From assembly GCA_023405815.1 (NCBI GenBank), contig JAEXXM010000034.1, forward strand, positions 17,797 to 81,796: DNA of 64,000 nt, given 5' to 3'. Position numbers and translations under genes: made by a program. The stretch comes from Pseudomonadota bacterium. GTDB taxonomy: Bacteria > Pseudomonadota > Alphaproteobacteria > Rhizobiales > Hyphomicrobiaceae. The notes below the pieces were generated by a model, which worked only from the letters and a program-made list of their open reading frames with translations, ran no database searches and was not told the DNA's origin. Shown piece after piece: positions 8,409-17,229 of this stretch (position 1 is the stretch's first letter; every line of letters starts with the position of its first letter).

Positions 8409-9488
8409 TTACGCTCCTGATCCAGGACCGCCGCGGCGCGCGATCAGGCCTTTCGATGGGTTATAGGCGAAGATTGCGGCACCGAGGAACACGGCGGTGC
8501 AAGCGAGAACGATGCCGAGCGAAGGCCAATCCACCTGTCCGTAGAGGGCGAAGCGGATCAGCTCGACGGCATGCGTGAAGGGGTTGAAGAGGCACAGCTC
8601 ATATAGGAGCACACTCGACTCTTTCACACGCCACAGCGGGTAGAGCGCCGAGGACGCGAAGAACATCGGGAAGATCACGAAGTTCATGACGCCGGCGAAG
8701 TTCTCGAGCTGCTTGATCACGGACGACATGAAAAGCGCCAGCGAGCCGAGCATCAGCCCCGACACGACGAGTGCGGGAGCCACGGTGATGAAATTCATCG
8801 ACGGCGCGGTGAGCTTCCAGAGGTAGATCACGGCGACGATGACGCCGATCTCGACGACCGTCGCCAAGAGCAGCGCGTTCTGCATGAACCGCTCGGAGAA
8901 CTTGCCGGTGGCGGAGTTGAAGATGTTGAAGGCGAAGAGCGCCGCGGGTGCCGCCAGCAGCAGGGGATAGCCCCATCCCGTCAGCTCGGCCTCCCAGAAA
9001 TAGAAGATTGCGAGGAAGACGTAGGCCTGGATGGCTGCAACCGCTACACCGCCAATGAGCTTGGAGACGAGGAGGAACGAGCGCGGGAAGGGGCTGACGA
9101 GCAGCGTGCGCATGGCGCCTGTCTCGCGGTCGTAGACCATCGACAGCGACGACTGCATGGCATTGAACAGCAGGATCATGCCCAAGAGTCCCGGCACGAC
9201 GTAAACCTCGTAGAGCACGTAGGTCTCGTAGGGGGGGATGATGGATACGCCGAGCGTCTGCCGGAAGCCGGCGGCGAAAATGAACAGCCAGATCAGCGGG
9301 CGGACGAGAGCCGACATGAAGCGCTCGCGCTGGTGCAGGTAGCGCAGCACCTCGCGCCAGACGATGCCCTTCAGGCACGTGATATAGGCGCGGAAGCCGA
9401 GGCGCGGCGGCTGGCTGCCCCAGGCGTGCTCGCTGATCGCCGTCGAGGGGTCGACGCTCTGGCCGATGGTTGGGCTCAATGAGGTCAT
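8409..9488 (-). CDS. lutF: ABC-2 type permease of a Lut/Ped-type transporter
   Basis: 359 residues with about six membrane segments and the ABC-2 family arrangement (RPLIWLFIFAAGFRQ at the first segment, MVYDRETGAMRTLLVSP after the second). It matches the permease found next to PQQ alcohol dehydrogenases: PedC in Pseudomonas, LutF in M. extorquens. In those organisms genetics tie the transporter to lanthanide uptake. It overlaps the ATPase gene by four bases (ATGA) and the exported protein follows at once, so assembly in one inner-membrane complex is likely. The symbol is by analogy; the transported species is not shown by the sequence. Confidence 0.85.
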   Translation of the reverse strand: MTSLSPTIGQSVDPSTAISEHAWGSQPPRLGFRAYITCLKGIVWREVLRYLHQRERFMSALVRPLIWLFIFAAGFRQTLGVSIIPPYETYVLYEVYVVPGLLGMILLFNAMQSSLSMVYDRETGAMRTLLVSPFPRSFLLVSKLIGGVAVAAIQAYVFLAIFYFWEAELTGWGYPLLLAAPAALFAFNIFNSATGKFSERFMQNALLLATVVEIGVIVAVIYLWKLTAPSMNFITVAPALVVSGLMLGSLALFMSSVIKQLENFAGVMNFVIFPMFFASSALYPLWRVKESSVLLYELCLFNPFTHAVELIRFALYGQVDWPSLGIVLACTAVFLGAAIFAYNPSKGLIARRGGPGSGA

Positions 9489-10270
9489 GCGGCGGCGAGC
9501 TCCTCGCTGCCCGTGCCCGTCAACTTGCGGAACGCTTCGCTCACGGACTGGGTTGCGGTCTTGGTCAGCAGCTCCGGCACCGATCCGGTGAAGAGGACCT
9601 TGCCCTTGTGCAGTAGCACCACGAGATCGGTCGGGCGCACCTCGTCGAAGAGGTGAGTCGCCCAGAGGACGCTAAGGCCCTCCTTCTCGACGAGCTGGCG
9701 TACGATGTTGACGACACTCTCGCGTGAGCCGATGTCGAGACCGACGGTCGGCTCGTCGAGCAGCAGCAGCAAGGGCTGATGCAGCAGCGAGCGGGCGATC
9801 TCGACGCGCCGCGCCTGACCGCCGGAGAGATTTCGGACCTTTTCGCGCGCGCGGTCGGCGAGGCCGACGATTTGCAGCGCGCGCGCGGTGCGCTTGCGCG
9901 CCTCGGTGCCGCGAATGCCGTGCAGTGCGCAGTGGTAGAGAAGGTTCTGCTTCAGAGTGAGGTCGAGGTCGAGCGTGCGGCTCTGGAATACGACGCCGAG
10001 GCGCTGCAGCGCCGCCATGGCTCGGCGGCGGATATCGTGGCCGAAGATGCGGATCTCGCCGGTGACGTTGTCGTAGAGGCGGGTGATGAGCGCGAACAGC
10101 GTCGACTTGCCGGCACCGTTGAGGCCGAGCAGGACGACGAAGCGGCCGCGTGGAATCTCCAGCGACACGTCCTTGAGCGCCTGATTGTCACCAAAACTGT
10201 GACTGACGTTCTTGACGACGAGTGCGGGGGAGCCGGCATCGGGCGGATTTGTTTCTGCTGCCATGACCAT
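9485..10270 (-). CDS. lutE: ABC transporter ATP-binding protein of a Lut/Ped-type transporter
   Basis: 261 residues. Walker A GLNGAGKST at 49-57, signature LSGGQARRVEIARS near 155-168, Walker B LLLLLDEPTVGLD near 172-184, and the switch His in WATHLFDE. This is the PQQ-associated ABC ATPase type (LutE/PedB). It energises the permease encoded four bases of overlap downstream. The gap to the upstream beta-propeller gene is 166 bases, the largest in the operon, and could hold a processing site; I see no hairpin with a T run there. Confidence 0.87.
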   Translation of the reverse strand: MVMAAETNPPDAGSPALVVKNVSHSFGDNQALKDVSLEIPRGRFVVLLGLNGAGKSTLFALITRLYDNVTGEIRIFGHDIRRRAMAALQRLGVVFQSRTLDLDLTLKQNLLYHCALHGIRGTEARKRTARALQIVGLADRAREKVRNLSGGQARRVEIARSLLHQPLLLLLDEPTVGLDIGSRESVVNIVRQLVEKEGLSVLWATHLFDEVRPTDLVVLLHKGKVLFTGSVPELLTKTATQSVSEAFRKLTGTGSEELAAA

Positions 10271-10436
10271 GTGACGATTGCACCGCTAGTCTCTTATTTC
10301 AAGTCGTTGGAAACATTGACTGTTTCTCTTCCGACTTGGCCACGCGGAGAGCGAGCGGCCATGCGTCTTTCTCGTTTTCGTATCCTGCAGTCCTTTGTTC
10401 CGCGAAGCCGCCGAGCCCCGATGGAACGGCGAATAA

Positions 10437-11420
10437 TCAGAATGGAGCGACGACCACGCCCCAGGGGTAGCGTCCCGTGCGGATCGACTTGATGACCTTG
10501 AGGGCGTCAACGTCTATCACCGAAACGTCGTTCGAGGCACCGTTGGTGGTGAGAAGCTTCTTGCCATCCGGCGTCAAGGCGAGCTGCCACACGCGCTGTC
10601 CGACAAGGAGGTACTTCTTGACCTCGAAGGTCGCGGTGTCGATGACCGCGACGCGGTTTGCCGGTCCGAGGGCGACGAATGCCGTCTTTCCGTCGGGCGT
10701 GATGCGCACGCCGACCGGCTGGATTGCCTCCTTGGTGACGCCAGGAATCTCGAAGCGAATCTTTGAGATGATCTTGCGGTCGGCCGGGTTGATCACCGTC
10801 ACGGTGCCGCCGATCTCCGAGCTCACCCAGAGCTGCGTTCCGGCGGGATTGAAGATGGCGACGCGCGGCCGGCTGTCGACGAGCACGTTGTCGAATGTCT
10901 TGTGCGTCGCCGTGTCGATGAAATGAGCCATGTTCGTCGTCTCGGAGGTGTTGACCAACACCTTGCCGTCCGGGCTCATGCCCATGCCTTCTGGCTCGAC
11001 GCCGACAGGGATGTCGCCGAGGATCTTGCTGCTCTGGATGTCGACGACGGTGACGAGGTTGTCGTCCTCGTTGGCGACGTAGAGCGGATTGCCCGACGGG
11101 TGCAGGATGAGCAGCTCCGGGTCGGGGCCGGACGGCAGCGTCTTGATCAGCTCGTATGTCTTTGTGTCGTAGACCTGCATGATGTTGTCGTCGCTGGTGC
11201 AGACGATGAGCCACTTCCCATCGTTGGACAGAATGATGCCGCGCGGGCGCTGCCCGACGGGGAAAGTCTTGATGACCTCGAGCTTCTCGGTGTCGATCAC
11301 CGTGACGGAATTGTCCTTCTCGTTGGTGACAAAGGCCGTGTAGGCCATGGCCGCGGGCACTGGCAGGCTGAGTACGGCGAGGCTGCCGAGCAGCGCGGCG
11401 ATGCCGACCTTGAAGCGCAT
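10437..11420 (-). CDS. YVTN-type beta-propeller protein of the Lut-like operon
   Basis: 327 residues from ATG 11420, with AGGAGGAA upstream; the longer frame to 11495 lacks it. The signal peptide (1-25) ends at AMAYTA. The mature protein is a chain of about seven propeller repeats with the pattern ...VIDTxxxxVxxxxPVGxxPxGxxxSPDGK, as in the PQQ-ABC repeat family. Periplasmic location is clear. Family members stand beside the PQQ-linked ABC transporter and may bind metal or dock on it; the function is not established from sequence. It lies 53 bases after the binding-protein gene. Confidence 0.83.
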   Translation of the reverse strand: MRFKVGIAALLGSLAVLSLPVPAAMAYTAFVTNEKDNSVTVIDTEKLEVIKTFPVGQRPRGIILSNDGKWLIVCTSDDNIMQVYDTKTYELIKTLPSGPDPELLILHPSGNPLYVANEDDNLVTVVDIQSSKILGDIPVGVEPEGMGMSPDGKVLVNTSETTNMAHFIDTATHKTFDNVLVDSRPRVAIFNPAGTQLWVSSEIGGTVTVINPADRKIISKIRFEIPGVTKEAIQPVGVRITPDGKTAFVALGPANRVAVIDTATFEVKKYLLVGQRVWQLALTPDGKKLLTTNGASNDVSVIDVDALKVIKSIRTGRYPWGVVVAPF

Positions 11421-11473
11421 TCGGATACTTCCTCCTGAAGATTTTCTTTTGGCCGGCTGCAAGGGTGCAGGGC

Positions 11474-12787
11474 TCATTGCGTATAGGCTTGGCATTTGGT
11501 TTCCGGCTTGTCGATGCCGAGCGTGTCGAGCTCGCTCACCTGGTGCAGGAAGCCCTGCTGAGGTGACACCGTCACCAGCATCTTCGGCGTCGTGACAAGG
11601 ATCGGCTCGCGGATCTGTCCGTTCCAGTTGCGGATGGACAGTCCGACGCCCTTGAAGCCGGCGACATCGAATTTCGGGCTCTTGATGTAAGAGATAAGCT
11701 CTTTGTAGTCGGCCGACTTGGTGCGAGAGGCCGCCTCGCCGACTACGCGCACCCCCAACCAGGCATTGTAGTCGATCGGGAGCATGGGGCGGTCGGCCAA
11801 GCGCTTGAAGCGGTTCTGAAACTGCGTGCCGCCCCAGAGCTCGATGGCGGGATGCCAGCTTTCCGCGACGAGCCCGGCGGTGCCGGCAACAGGGCGCGCA
11901 TCCCAGGTGCGGTAGGGCAGATAATCGCCGAACAGGCTGCCTTCGTCGGCGACGACCAGGACATCGTAATCGGGAGCGTTTTGAGTGAAGGTCGGGATCT
12001 GCTGCTGTACCTGCTCGAATCCGCCGTCGGAGCGGCGGCTGCCGGAATCATAGGTGAACGTGCGTTCCTCGACGATCTTGGCGCCGAAGCGCTTGGCTGC
12101 GCGGCGCAACGCAGCGGCGTAGAGCTGGTCCTTCTCCCCCGGCCCCAGGACCAGCAGCCACCGGTTCCACTTCTTCCAGACGAGATACTGGGCGAGGGCG
12201 TCGGCCAGCATCGTGCGCGTCGGCGCAGTGTGCAGCACCTGCGGGCGGCAGCTCTCCTCGCGCAGGCTGTCGTCGGGTGCAGCGTAGTTGATGATCAGCG
12301 CTTCCTTGCCTTTGAGCGCATCGGCGAGCTTGAGCAGCGTACCGGGCGTCGCGTCGATCAAGACGAAATGGGCGCCGGCATCGACCTTTTGGACGACGTC
12401 CTGGATCAGCTTTGCGGGATCGGATGCCTCGACCGGCTCGAGCTTGAACTCCTGGTTCATGAAGCGGCCGGTGGTGTTGTTGTCAGTGATCGCCAGCTTG
12501 GCGCCGGCAAGGCCGAGATCCTTTGGTGGCAGGTCGAGCAGGGAGAGCGGCAGCGGATCATCGCGCAGCTCGCGGGCGAGCACGATCGGGATCACCGCAA
12601 CCTTGGCGTCAGTGGGCCCAGCGGCCGGTGCCGCGGCGGCCGGCGGGGGTGATGCGGGCTGATCTTGGGCAACAGCCGACAGCCCGCTCGATGCAAGTAG
12701 TCCCGCCAGGGAGGCGAGCATTGCGCCATGGCGAATGATCGAGATGGGTGCGCTGCCGCGCGAGCGCTCGGCTTTGCCTGTCGCCAT
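11474..12787 (-). CDS. lutA: Periplasmic binding protein of a Lut/Ped-type ABC transporter
   Basis: 437 residues from ATG 12787, with GGAGG well placed; the frame continues upstream to 12856 without a site. A signal segment (about 22-42) is followed by an Ala/Pro linker. The rest is a type-1 periplasmic binding fold (Leu/Ile/Val-receptor like): KVAVIPIVLAREL, LAITDNNTTGRF, VLIDATPG, then WLLVLGPGEKDQLYAAALRRAAKRFG. It is the first gene of the operon and matches the PQQ-ABC binding component (LutA). A lanthanide or lanthanide-chelate ligand is inferred from work on homologues. The 271 bases up to the divergent gene at 13059 must hold both promoters. Confidence 0.83.
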   Translation of the reverse strand: MATGKAERSRGSAPISIIRHGAMLASLAGLLASSGLSAVAQDQPASPPPAAAAPAAGPTDAKVAVIPIVLARELRDDPLPLSLLDLPPKDLGLAGAKLAITDNNTTGRFMNQEFKLEPVEASDPAKLIQDVVQKVDAGAHFVLIDATPGTLLKLADALKGKEALIINYAAPDDSLREESCRPQVLHTAPTRTMLADALAQYLVWKKWNRWLLVLGPGEKDQLYAAALRRAAKRFGAKIVEERTFTYDSGSRRSDGGFEQVQQQIPTFTQNAPDYDVLVVADEGSLFGDYLPYRTWDARPVAGTAGLVAESWHPAIELWGGTQFQNRFKRLADRPMLPIDYNAWLGVRVVGEAASRTKSADYKELISYIKSPKFDVAGFKGVGLSIRNWNGQIREPILVTTPKMLVTVSPQQGFLHQVSELDTLGIDKPETKCQAYTQ

Positions 12788-13058
12788 CAAGCCTTTTCCT
12801 CCTTTACTGCCCGTCTCGCTTTGCTGCGAGAGCTTGTTGTCGGTATCGGGCGTCACTTCTGTTACTATGTTGCAGTAAAAGGGTACTGGGTGCCACCCTT
12901 GTCAAGGTCTCCCGATTTCACTCGCGTACTTGTGACCTTTCCAATGCCAGCACGTGGCAACAACCCCCTTGCAATTGCCCCCCTGTTCGGCACACCTAAC
13001 CCCTAACACTATAACAGTCTAAGCAGCCGTCGGCGCGGCTTAGAGCAGGGGAAATGCC

Positions 13059-13583
13059 TTGATTGCTAAACGTATTGTCTTCTTTGCGCTCGCCTGGATG
13101 CTGCTACCAGTAGTTGCCTCGGCGGCGCAAAAGGCAGTCATTTTTCCTTTCGATCTCATCGATCAGCAGCAGCAATTCGAGATCGGCGTGATGCCCAAGG
13201 GGCTCGATCCCGAAGACAAGCGGCGGCTCGAGATCATCACCGCGGAACTCGTCCGCCTAATCAAGGGTGGCAGCCAATACGAGGTCGTGGACACGGCCCC
13301 GATCGCCAAGGACATCGAAGACAAATCTCCGATGTACAAGTGTAATGGCTGCGAGGATGACCTAGCGAAGAAGGTCGGAGCGGAGATTGCCTTCATCGGA
13401 ACCGTACGCAAGGCCTCGGACGTTTTGTTCACGGTCAGCATCTACATCCGTGACGTCGCCAAACAGAAGGTGATTCACCAGGGTTCGAGCGAGATCTACG
13501 GGAACACCGACAAGATGTGGCTGCGAGCAGTGAACTACATCGTCGACAGACGGTTGTTCGCCCAGAAGGGAACGGCGCAATGA
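13059..13583 (+). CDS. Exported DUF2380/DUF3280-like protein
   Basis: 174 residues from TTG 13059, the only start with a ribosome site (AGGGGA) before the signal peptide (1-23). The mature part starts AVIFPFDLID, has CNGCEDD (two Cys) in the middle, and is predicted alpha/beta, resembling small periplasmic proteins of unknown function (DUF2380/DUF3280 type) seen beside quinoprotein genes. Its stop overlaps the start of the next gene by four bases, so it belongs to the second ABC transporter operon. The fold recalls subunits that bind nucleotide or peptidoglycan-like ligands, but I will not assign a role. Confidence 0.65.
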   Translation: MIAKRIVFFALAWMLLPVVASAAQKAVIFPFDLIDQQQQFEIGVMPKGLDPEDKRRLEIITAELVRLIKGGSQYEVVDTAPIAKDIEDKSPMYKCNGCEDDLAKKVGAEIAFIGTVRKASDVLFTVSIYIRDVAKQKVIHQGSSEIYGNTDKMWLRAVNYIVDRRLFAQKGTAQ

Positions 13584-14569
13584 TCGATCGGCGCCAATTG
13601 CTGATTGCGGGCGGGTCTGCCGCATTGGCAGGCCTCGCGATGCCGCTGTCGCGTGCGAGCGCGGCAGGCTCGCTGCGCGTCGCCTCGCTGAAGTTCGGCT
13701 CGTTCAGCTGGCTATTGGAGACCATCCGCGCCGAGGGGCTCGCCGACAAGCTCGGCTTGCAGATCATCATTGTCGATGTCGCGACCAATCAGGCGGGGCC
13801 GGTCGCGCTGCTTTCGGGCGAGGCCGAGGTGATCGTGAGCGACTGGCCGTGGGCGCTGCGCCAGCGGGCCATGGGCGAGCATGTAAAATTCGCGCCTTAC
13901 TCCTCGGCGCTTGGGGCGGTGATGGTCGCGCCCGATTCACCGATCCAAAAGCTTGGCGACTTGAGGGACAAGAAGCTCGGGGTCGCCGGCGGCGCTATCG
14001 ACAAGAGCTGGCTGTTGCTGCGCGCGTACTCAAAGAAAGAACTCGGCACTGATATCGCCACGCTCGTGCGTCCATCTTACGGTGCGGCGCCGCTGCTGAC
14101 CGAGGAGACACGCTCGGGACGGCTCGATGCCGTGTTGAACTTCTGGACGTATGCTGCGCGGCTGCAGGGCGACAACTATCGCACCGTCATCGAGATGGAG
14201 GACGTTCTGAAGGCGCTGGGCATCGATCCGGTGCCCTCGCTCGTCGGCTTCATCTGGCGCGAGGAGACGGAAGGCAAGAAGAGCGCGGAAATCGCTGCGT
14301 TCCTTTCCGTGGTCGAGCAGGGCAATGCGATTCTCGCCAAATCGGATGAAGCGTGGGAGCGTATCCGCCACCTCGTGCGGCCCGAGAGCGATGCCGAGTT
14401 CGCAGCCATCAAAGCCTACTATCGCGCTGGAATTCCAAGGCCGTGGACCGGTGCCGAGACGCGCTCGGCTGAGAAGCTGACGCACATTCTCGTCGATATC
14501 GGCGGCCCGCAGATCCTCGGCAGTGACACCCAATTCGATCCCAAGCTGTTCCATGCGGCAGGCACCTAA
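13580..14569 (+). CDS. NitT/TauT-like ABC substrate-binding protein
   Basis: 329 residues from ATG 13580, overlapping the previous stop. A Tat-like signal (MIDRRQLLIAGGSAAL) precedes ASAAGSLRVASLKFGSFSW, the start of a type-2 binding fold. LLSGEAEVIVSDWPWALRQRA and SGRLDAVLNFWTYAARLQG are typical hinge and pocket regions of the NMT1/SsuA/TauA type. The classic family binds nitrate, sulfonates or thiamine precursors; Trp-rich pocket segments (SDWPW, NFWTY) point to an aromatic or planar ligand. Its place opposite the Lut-like operon makes a quinoprotein-related substrate possible. This is inference. Confidence 0.75.
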   Translation: MIDRRQLLIAGGSAALAGLAMPLSRASAAGSLRVASLKFGSFSWLLETIRAEGLADKLGLQIIIVDVATNQAGPVALLSGEAEVIVSDWPWALRQRAMGEHVKFAPYSSALGAVMVAPDSPIQKLGDLRDKKLGVAGGAIDKSWLLLRAYSKKELGTDIATLVRPSYGAAPLLTEETRSGRLDAVLNFWTYAARLQGDNYRTVIEMEDVLKALGIDPVPSLVGFIWREETEGKKSAEIAAFLSVVEQGNAILAKSDEAWERIRHLVRPESDAEFAAIKAYYRAGIPRPWTGAETRSAEKLTHILVDIGGPQILGSDTQFDPKLFHAAGT

Positions 14570-15332
14570 CGCTCAGGCACACGGCTTCAAGGTCGGGCGC
14601 CTTGGCTGGACGTTGATCTCGCTGCTCGCGCTCGTCGCGGTGTGGGAGCTCGCCGCGGTCATCGCCCAAAGTCGCTATTTGCCGGGACCGATGACGGTCG
14701 TCGAGGTGATGATCCGCGAGGCGAGGGCGGGCGAGCTGTGGGGCAATATCGGGGCGACGCTCACGCGCGTCGCGTTCAGTTTCGTCGTCGCCATGTTCAT
14801 CGGCTCTGCGATCGGCCTGGCGCTCGGCCGCTATCCGATGGCTGACCGGTTTTTCGACGCCTGGCTCATCTTCTTCCTCAACCTGCCGGCGTTGGTCATC
14901 ATCGTTCTCTGCTACATCTGGTTCGGACTGACGGAGGTCGCGGCCATCACGGCCGTCGCGATCAACAAGATCCCCAACGTCGCCGTCACCATGCGAGAGG
15001 GTGCGCGGAGCCTCTCGAAGGACCTCAACGAAATGGCGCACATCTATCGCTTCGGCTGGTGGAAGACGCTGCGCCACGTGACGCTGCCGCAGCTTGTGCC
15101 GTTCTTCGCCGCGGCCGCTCGCTCGGGGCTGGCGCTGGTGTGGAAGATCGTCCTGGTTGTCGAGGCGTTCGGGCGATCCGATGGTGTCGGACATCAGCTC
15201 AACATCGCGTTCCAGCTGTTCGACGTGCCGATGATCTTGTCGTATGCGCTCGCCTTCATCGTGGTCGTGCAGATCATCGAGATGACCATCCTGCAGCCTC
15301 TCATCGCGAGGGCGAATAAATGGCGCCGGTGA
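14553..15332 (+). CDS. NitT/TauT-like ABC permease
   Basis: 259 residues from ATG 14553, overlapping the binding-protein gene by 17 bases. About six membrane segments and the BPD_transp_1 coupling loop, with EMAHIYRFGWWKTLRHVTLPQLVPFF as the EAA-type region that contacts the ATPase. It resembles SsuC/TauC/NrtB permeases. It ends 13 bases inside the ATPase gene, so the three transporter parts are made together. Confidence 0.83.
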   Translation: MRQAPNAQAHGFKVGRLGWTLISLLALVAVWELAAVIAQSRYLPGPMTVVEVMIREARAGELWGNIGATLTRVAFSFVVAMFIGSAIGLALGRYPMADRFFDAWLIFFLNLPALVIIVLCYIWFGLTEVAAITAVAINKIPNVAVTMREGARSLSKDLNEMAHIYRFGWWKTLRHVTLPQLVPFFAAAARSGLALVWKIVLVVEAFGRSDGVGHQLNIAFQLFDVPMILSYALAFIVVVQIIEMTILQPLIARANKWRR

Positions 15333-16048
15333 GCCCTGCACTTTCCATAAAGATCGACGAGAAGGTGTTTCCGCCGGTCGGGGAGCGACCGGCGAACCAC
15401 GTTCTGAGGAACGTCGCGTTCCAAGTGGAGCCGGGGTCGTTCGTGATCATCACGGGCCCATCGGGCGGCGGCAAGTCGACGATGCTGAATATCGTTGCCG
15501 GCCTCGACGAGGACTACAAGGGCGAGGTCGCGTTCGGCGGTCGCGCTCCGAAGCTGGCGTTCGTGTTCCAGTCTCCTCGGTTGCTGCCTTGGCGTACCGT
15601 CTACGAGAACATCGCGTTGGTGCTGCCGAAGGAGGATCCCCGGCTTGCGAACATCTCCGAGCTTCTCAAGCGCGTGGGGCTGACGGAAGCGGCGAACGCC
15701 TATCCGGAGATGATCTCGCTCGGCATGCAGCGCCGCGTTGCCCTTGCCCGGGCTTTCGTGCTGGAGCCGGACATCCTTCTGATGGACGAGCCGTTCGTCT
15801 CGCTGGACGATCCCACGGCGTATGCCCTGCGCGAGCTGCTGGTGGAATTGTGGTCCCGGCGCCCGACGACGGTCCTGTTCGTGACGCATGACCGGGCCGA
15901 GGCCGTTATGCTGGGCACGCGCATCTTGCGTCTGTCGTCCCAACCTGCGACTATCGCCCAGGACGTGCCGGTGCGGCTGTCCGTAGCCGACCGATCCAAC
16001 CGCGAGAAGGTGCGGGAGGAACAGCGGCGCATCTTCGGCGAAGCATAG
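15320..16048 (+). CDS. NitT/TauT-like ABC ATP-binding protein
   Basis: 242 residues. Walker A GPSGGGKST at 46-54, Walker B LLMDEPF with SLDD, and the switch His in VTHDRAE. The signature is altered: where LSGGQ is expected the protein reads SLGMQRRVALARA, a variant also met in SsuB/TauB-type ATPases. The Q loop is VFQSPRLLPW, typical of the NitT/TauT class. The gene ends 15 bases before mfnB, so transporter and methanofuran genes may be co-transcribed. Confidence 0.83.
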   Translation: MAPVSPALSIKIDEKVFPPVGERPANHVLRNVAFQVEPGSFVIITGPSGGGKSTMLNIVAGLDEDYKGEVAFGGRAPKLAFVFQSPRLLPWRTVYENIALVLPKEDPRLANISELLKRVGLTEAANAYPEMISLGMQRRVALARAFVLEPDILLMDEPFVSLDDPTAYALRELLVELWSRRPTTVLFVTHDRAEAVMLGTRILRLSSQPATIAQDVPVRLSVADRSNREKVREEQRRIFGEA

Positions 16049-16063
16049 ATCTCATCAAAGTTA

Positions 16064-16816
16064 ATGGAACACGTGCGCCGATCCGCGAGGCTGCTTGCCA
16101 GCGTGACTGACAGCGACGAGGCGCGGCTCGTCGCGTCGCTCGGCGCCGACATCATCGATGCCAAGAATCCCTCGGCCGGTGCGCTCGGCGCGTTGCCGAG
16201 GGAAACCGTGACGGCAATCCGTGCGGCAGTACCGTCTCGCATTCCGGTGAGTGCTACCATCGGAGACCCTGTCGACGACGTGTCGGCGACGAGCGATGCC
16301 GTGCTGGAGATGGCGGCCGCGGGAGCGGATATCGTCAAGATCGGGTTGAGCAAGCGTGCAGCGGGCGAGCGTGCGCTGTCGGCGGTCGGCCGGCTCGATC
16401 TGGGCGATGCTCGGCTGGTCGGGGTGCTCCTGGCCGATGACGGCATAGAGCTGGACTTCGTCGCGGCGGCACGCGATGCAGGCTTTGCCGGACTGATGCT
16501 GGATACGGCCGACAAGCGCCGCGGGTCACTGCCGGAGATCGCGACACTGGAGCAACTGCGGCGCTTCGTAGCCGCAACGCATGCGGCGGGCATGTTTGCC
16601 GGCCTTGCCGGCTCCCTCAGAGCCGAGCATGTCGCACAACTTCTTCCGATCGGTCCGGATGTGCTCGGATTCCGCGGCGGCCTGTGCCGGCAGGGCGAGC
16701 GGACCTCTCAGATCGATGCCGAGGCGGTGAGAGCGGTACGCCGCGTTATCCCTGTTTGCGATGCAGCACCGGCTGGTGCTTGCGGTCTGCCGCTGCCCGG
16801 TGCTATGGCGCGCTGA
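16064..16816 (+). CDS. mfnB: MfnB-like (5-formylfuran-3-yl)methyl phosphate synthase
   Basis: 250 residues, a TIM-barrel-type protein. The signature DAKNPSAGALGA is at 32-43, with Lys34 the expected Schiff-base residue. MfnB condenses two glyceraldehyde-3-phosphate molecules into the furan ring of methanofuran, the C1 carrier that works with H4MPT in formaldehyde oxidation. The C-terminal third is weaker and ends in a Cys/Ala/Gly-rich tail. It begins 15 bases after the ABC ATPase gene and heads a run of cofactor genes (folB-like, mfnE, DHPS-related, DUF447). No strong ribosome site precedes the ATG, consistent with coupling to the upstream gene. Confidence 0.88.
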   Translation: MEHVRRSARLLASVTDSDEARLVASLGADIIDAKNPSAGALGALPRETVTAIRAAVPSRIPVSATIGDPVDDVSATSDAVLEMAAAGADIVKIGLSKRAAGERALSAVGRLDLGDARLVGVLLADDGIELDFVAAARDAGFAGLMLDTADKRRGSLPEIATLEQLRRFVAATHAAGMFAGLAGSLRAEHVAQLLPIGPDVLGFRGGLCRQGERTSQIDAEAVRAVRRVIPVCDAAPAGACGLPLPGAMAR

Positions 16817-16833
16817 CAAGCGAAAGGCGTGGC

Positions 16834-17229
16834 ATGAGCGCACAATTTCCCATTACCGGCCGGCACGAGGGCGTCATCCTCGACCGCATTTTCGTGCACG
16901 GCCTCGTGCTGCCTGTCGCCATTGGTGTCTACGACGAAGAACAGGGCATCACGCAAAAGGTCCGCTTCAGCATCGAGGCGTCGGTGGCCACGAGCGTTTC
17001 GCCGAAGGGAGATAATATCGAGGAGGTGCCCTCCTACGATGAGCTCGTCGGGGCGGTGAAATCCATCGTCGCCGCGGGGCACATCAACCTCGTCGAGACG
17101 CTCGCCGCGCGCATCGCCGACCTTTGCCTTTTGGACAAAAGGATCGTCTCGGTACTCGTTCGCGTGGAGAAGCTGGAACGCGGCCCCGATGCCGTGGGCG
17201 TCGAGATCGTTCGGCCGCGCGCATCGTGA
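16834..17229 (+). CDS. folB: Dihydroneopterin aldolase-like protein
   Basis: 131 residues from ATG 16834; the longer frame to 16684 overlaps mfnB and is not needed. The fold is the FolB/T-fold type: ILDRIFVHGLVLPVAIGVYDEE at the N terminus, SYDELVGAVKSIVAAGHINLVETLAARIADLCL in the middle (Tyr and Glu of the active site), and VRVEKLERGPDAVGVEIVR at the end. It should release glycolaldehyde from dihydroneopterin. In this setting it may serve the pterin part of H4MPT as well as folate. GTGA overlaps with mfnE. Confidence 0.83.
   Translation: MSAQFPITGRHEGVILDRIFVHGLVLPVAIGVYDEEQGITQKVRFSIEASVATSVSPKGDNIEEVPSYDELVGAVKSIVAAGHINLVETLAARIADLCLLDKRIVSVLVRVEKLERGPDAVGVEIVRPRAS

Noticed and set aside
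14409..15341. 310-residue minus frame rich in Arg, Asp and His
   Set aside because: It is the antisense shadow of the permease gene at 14553-15332.
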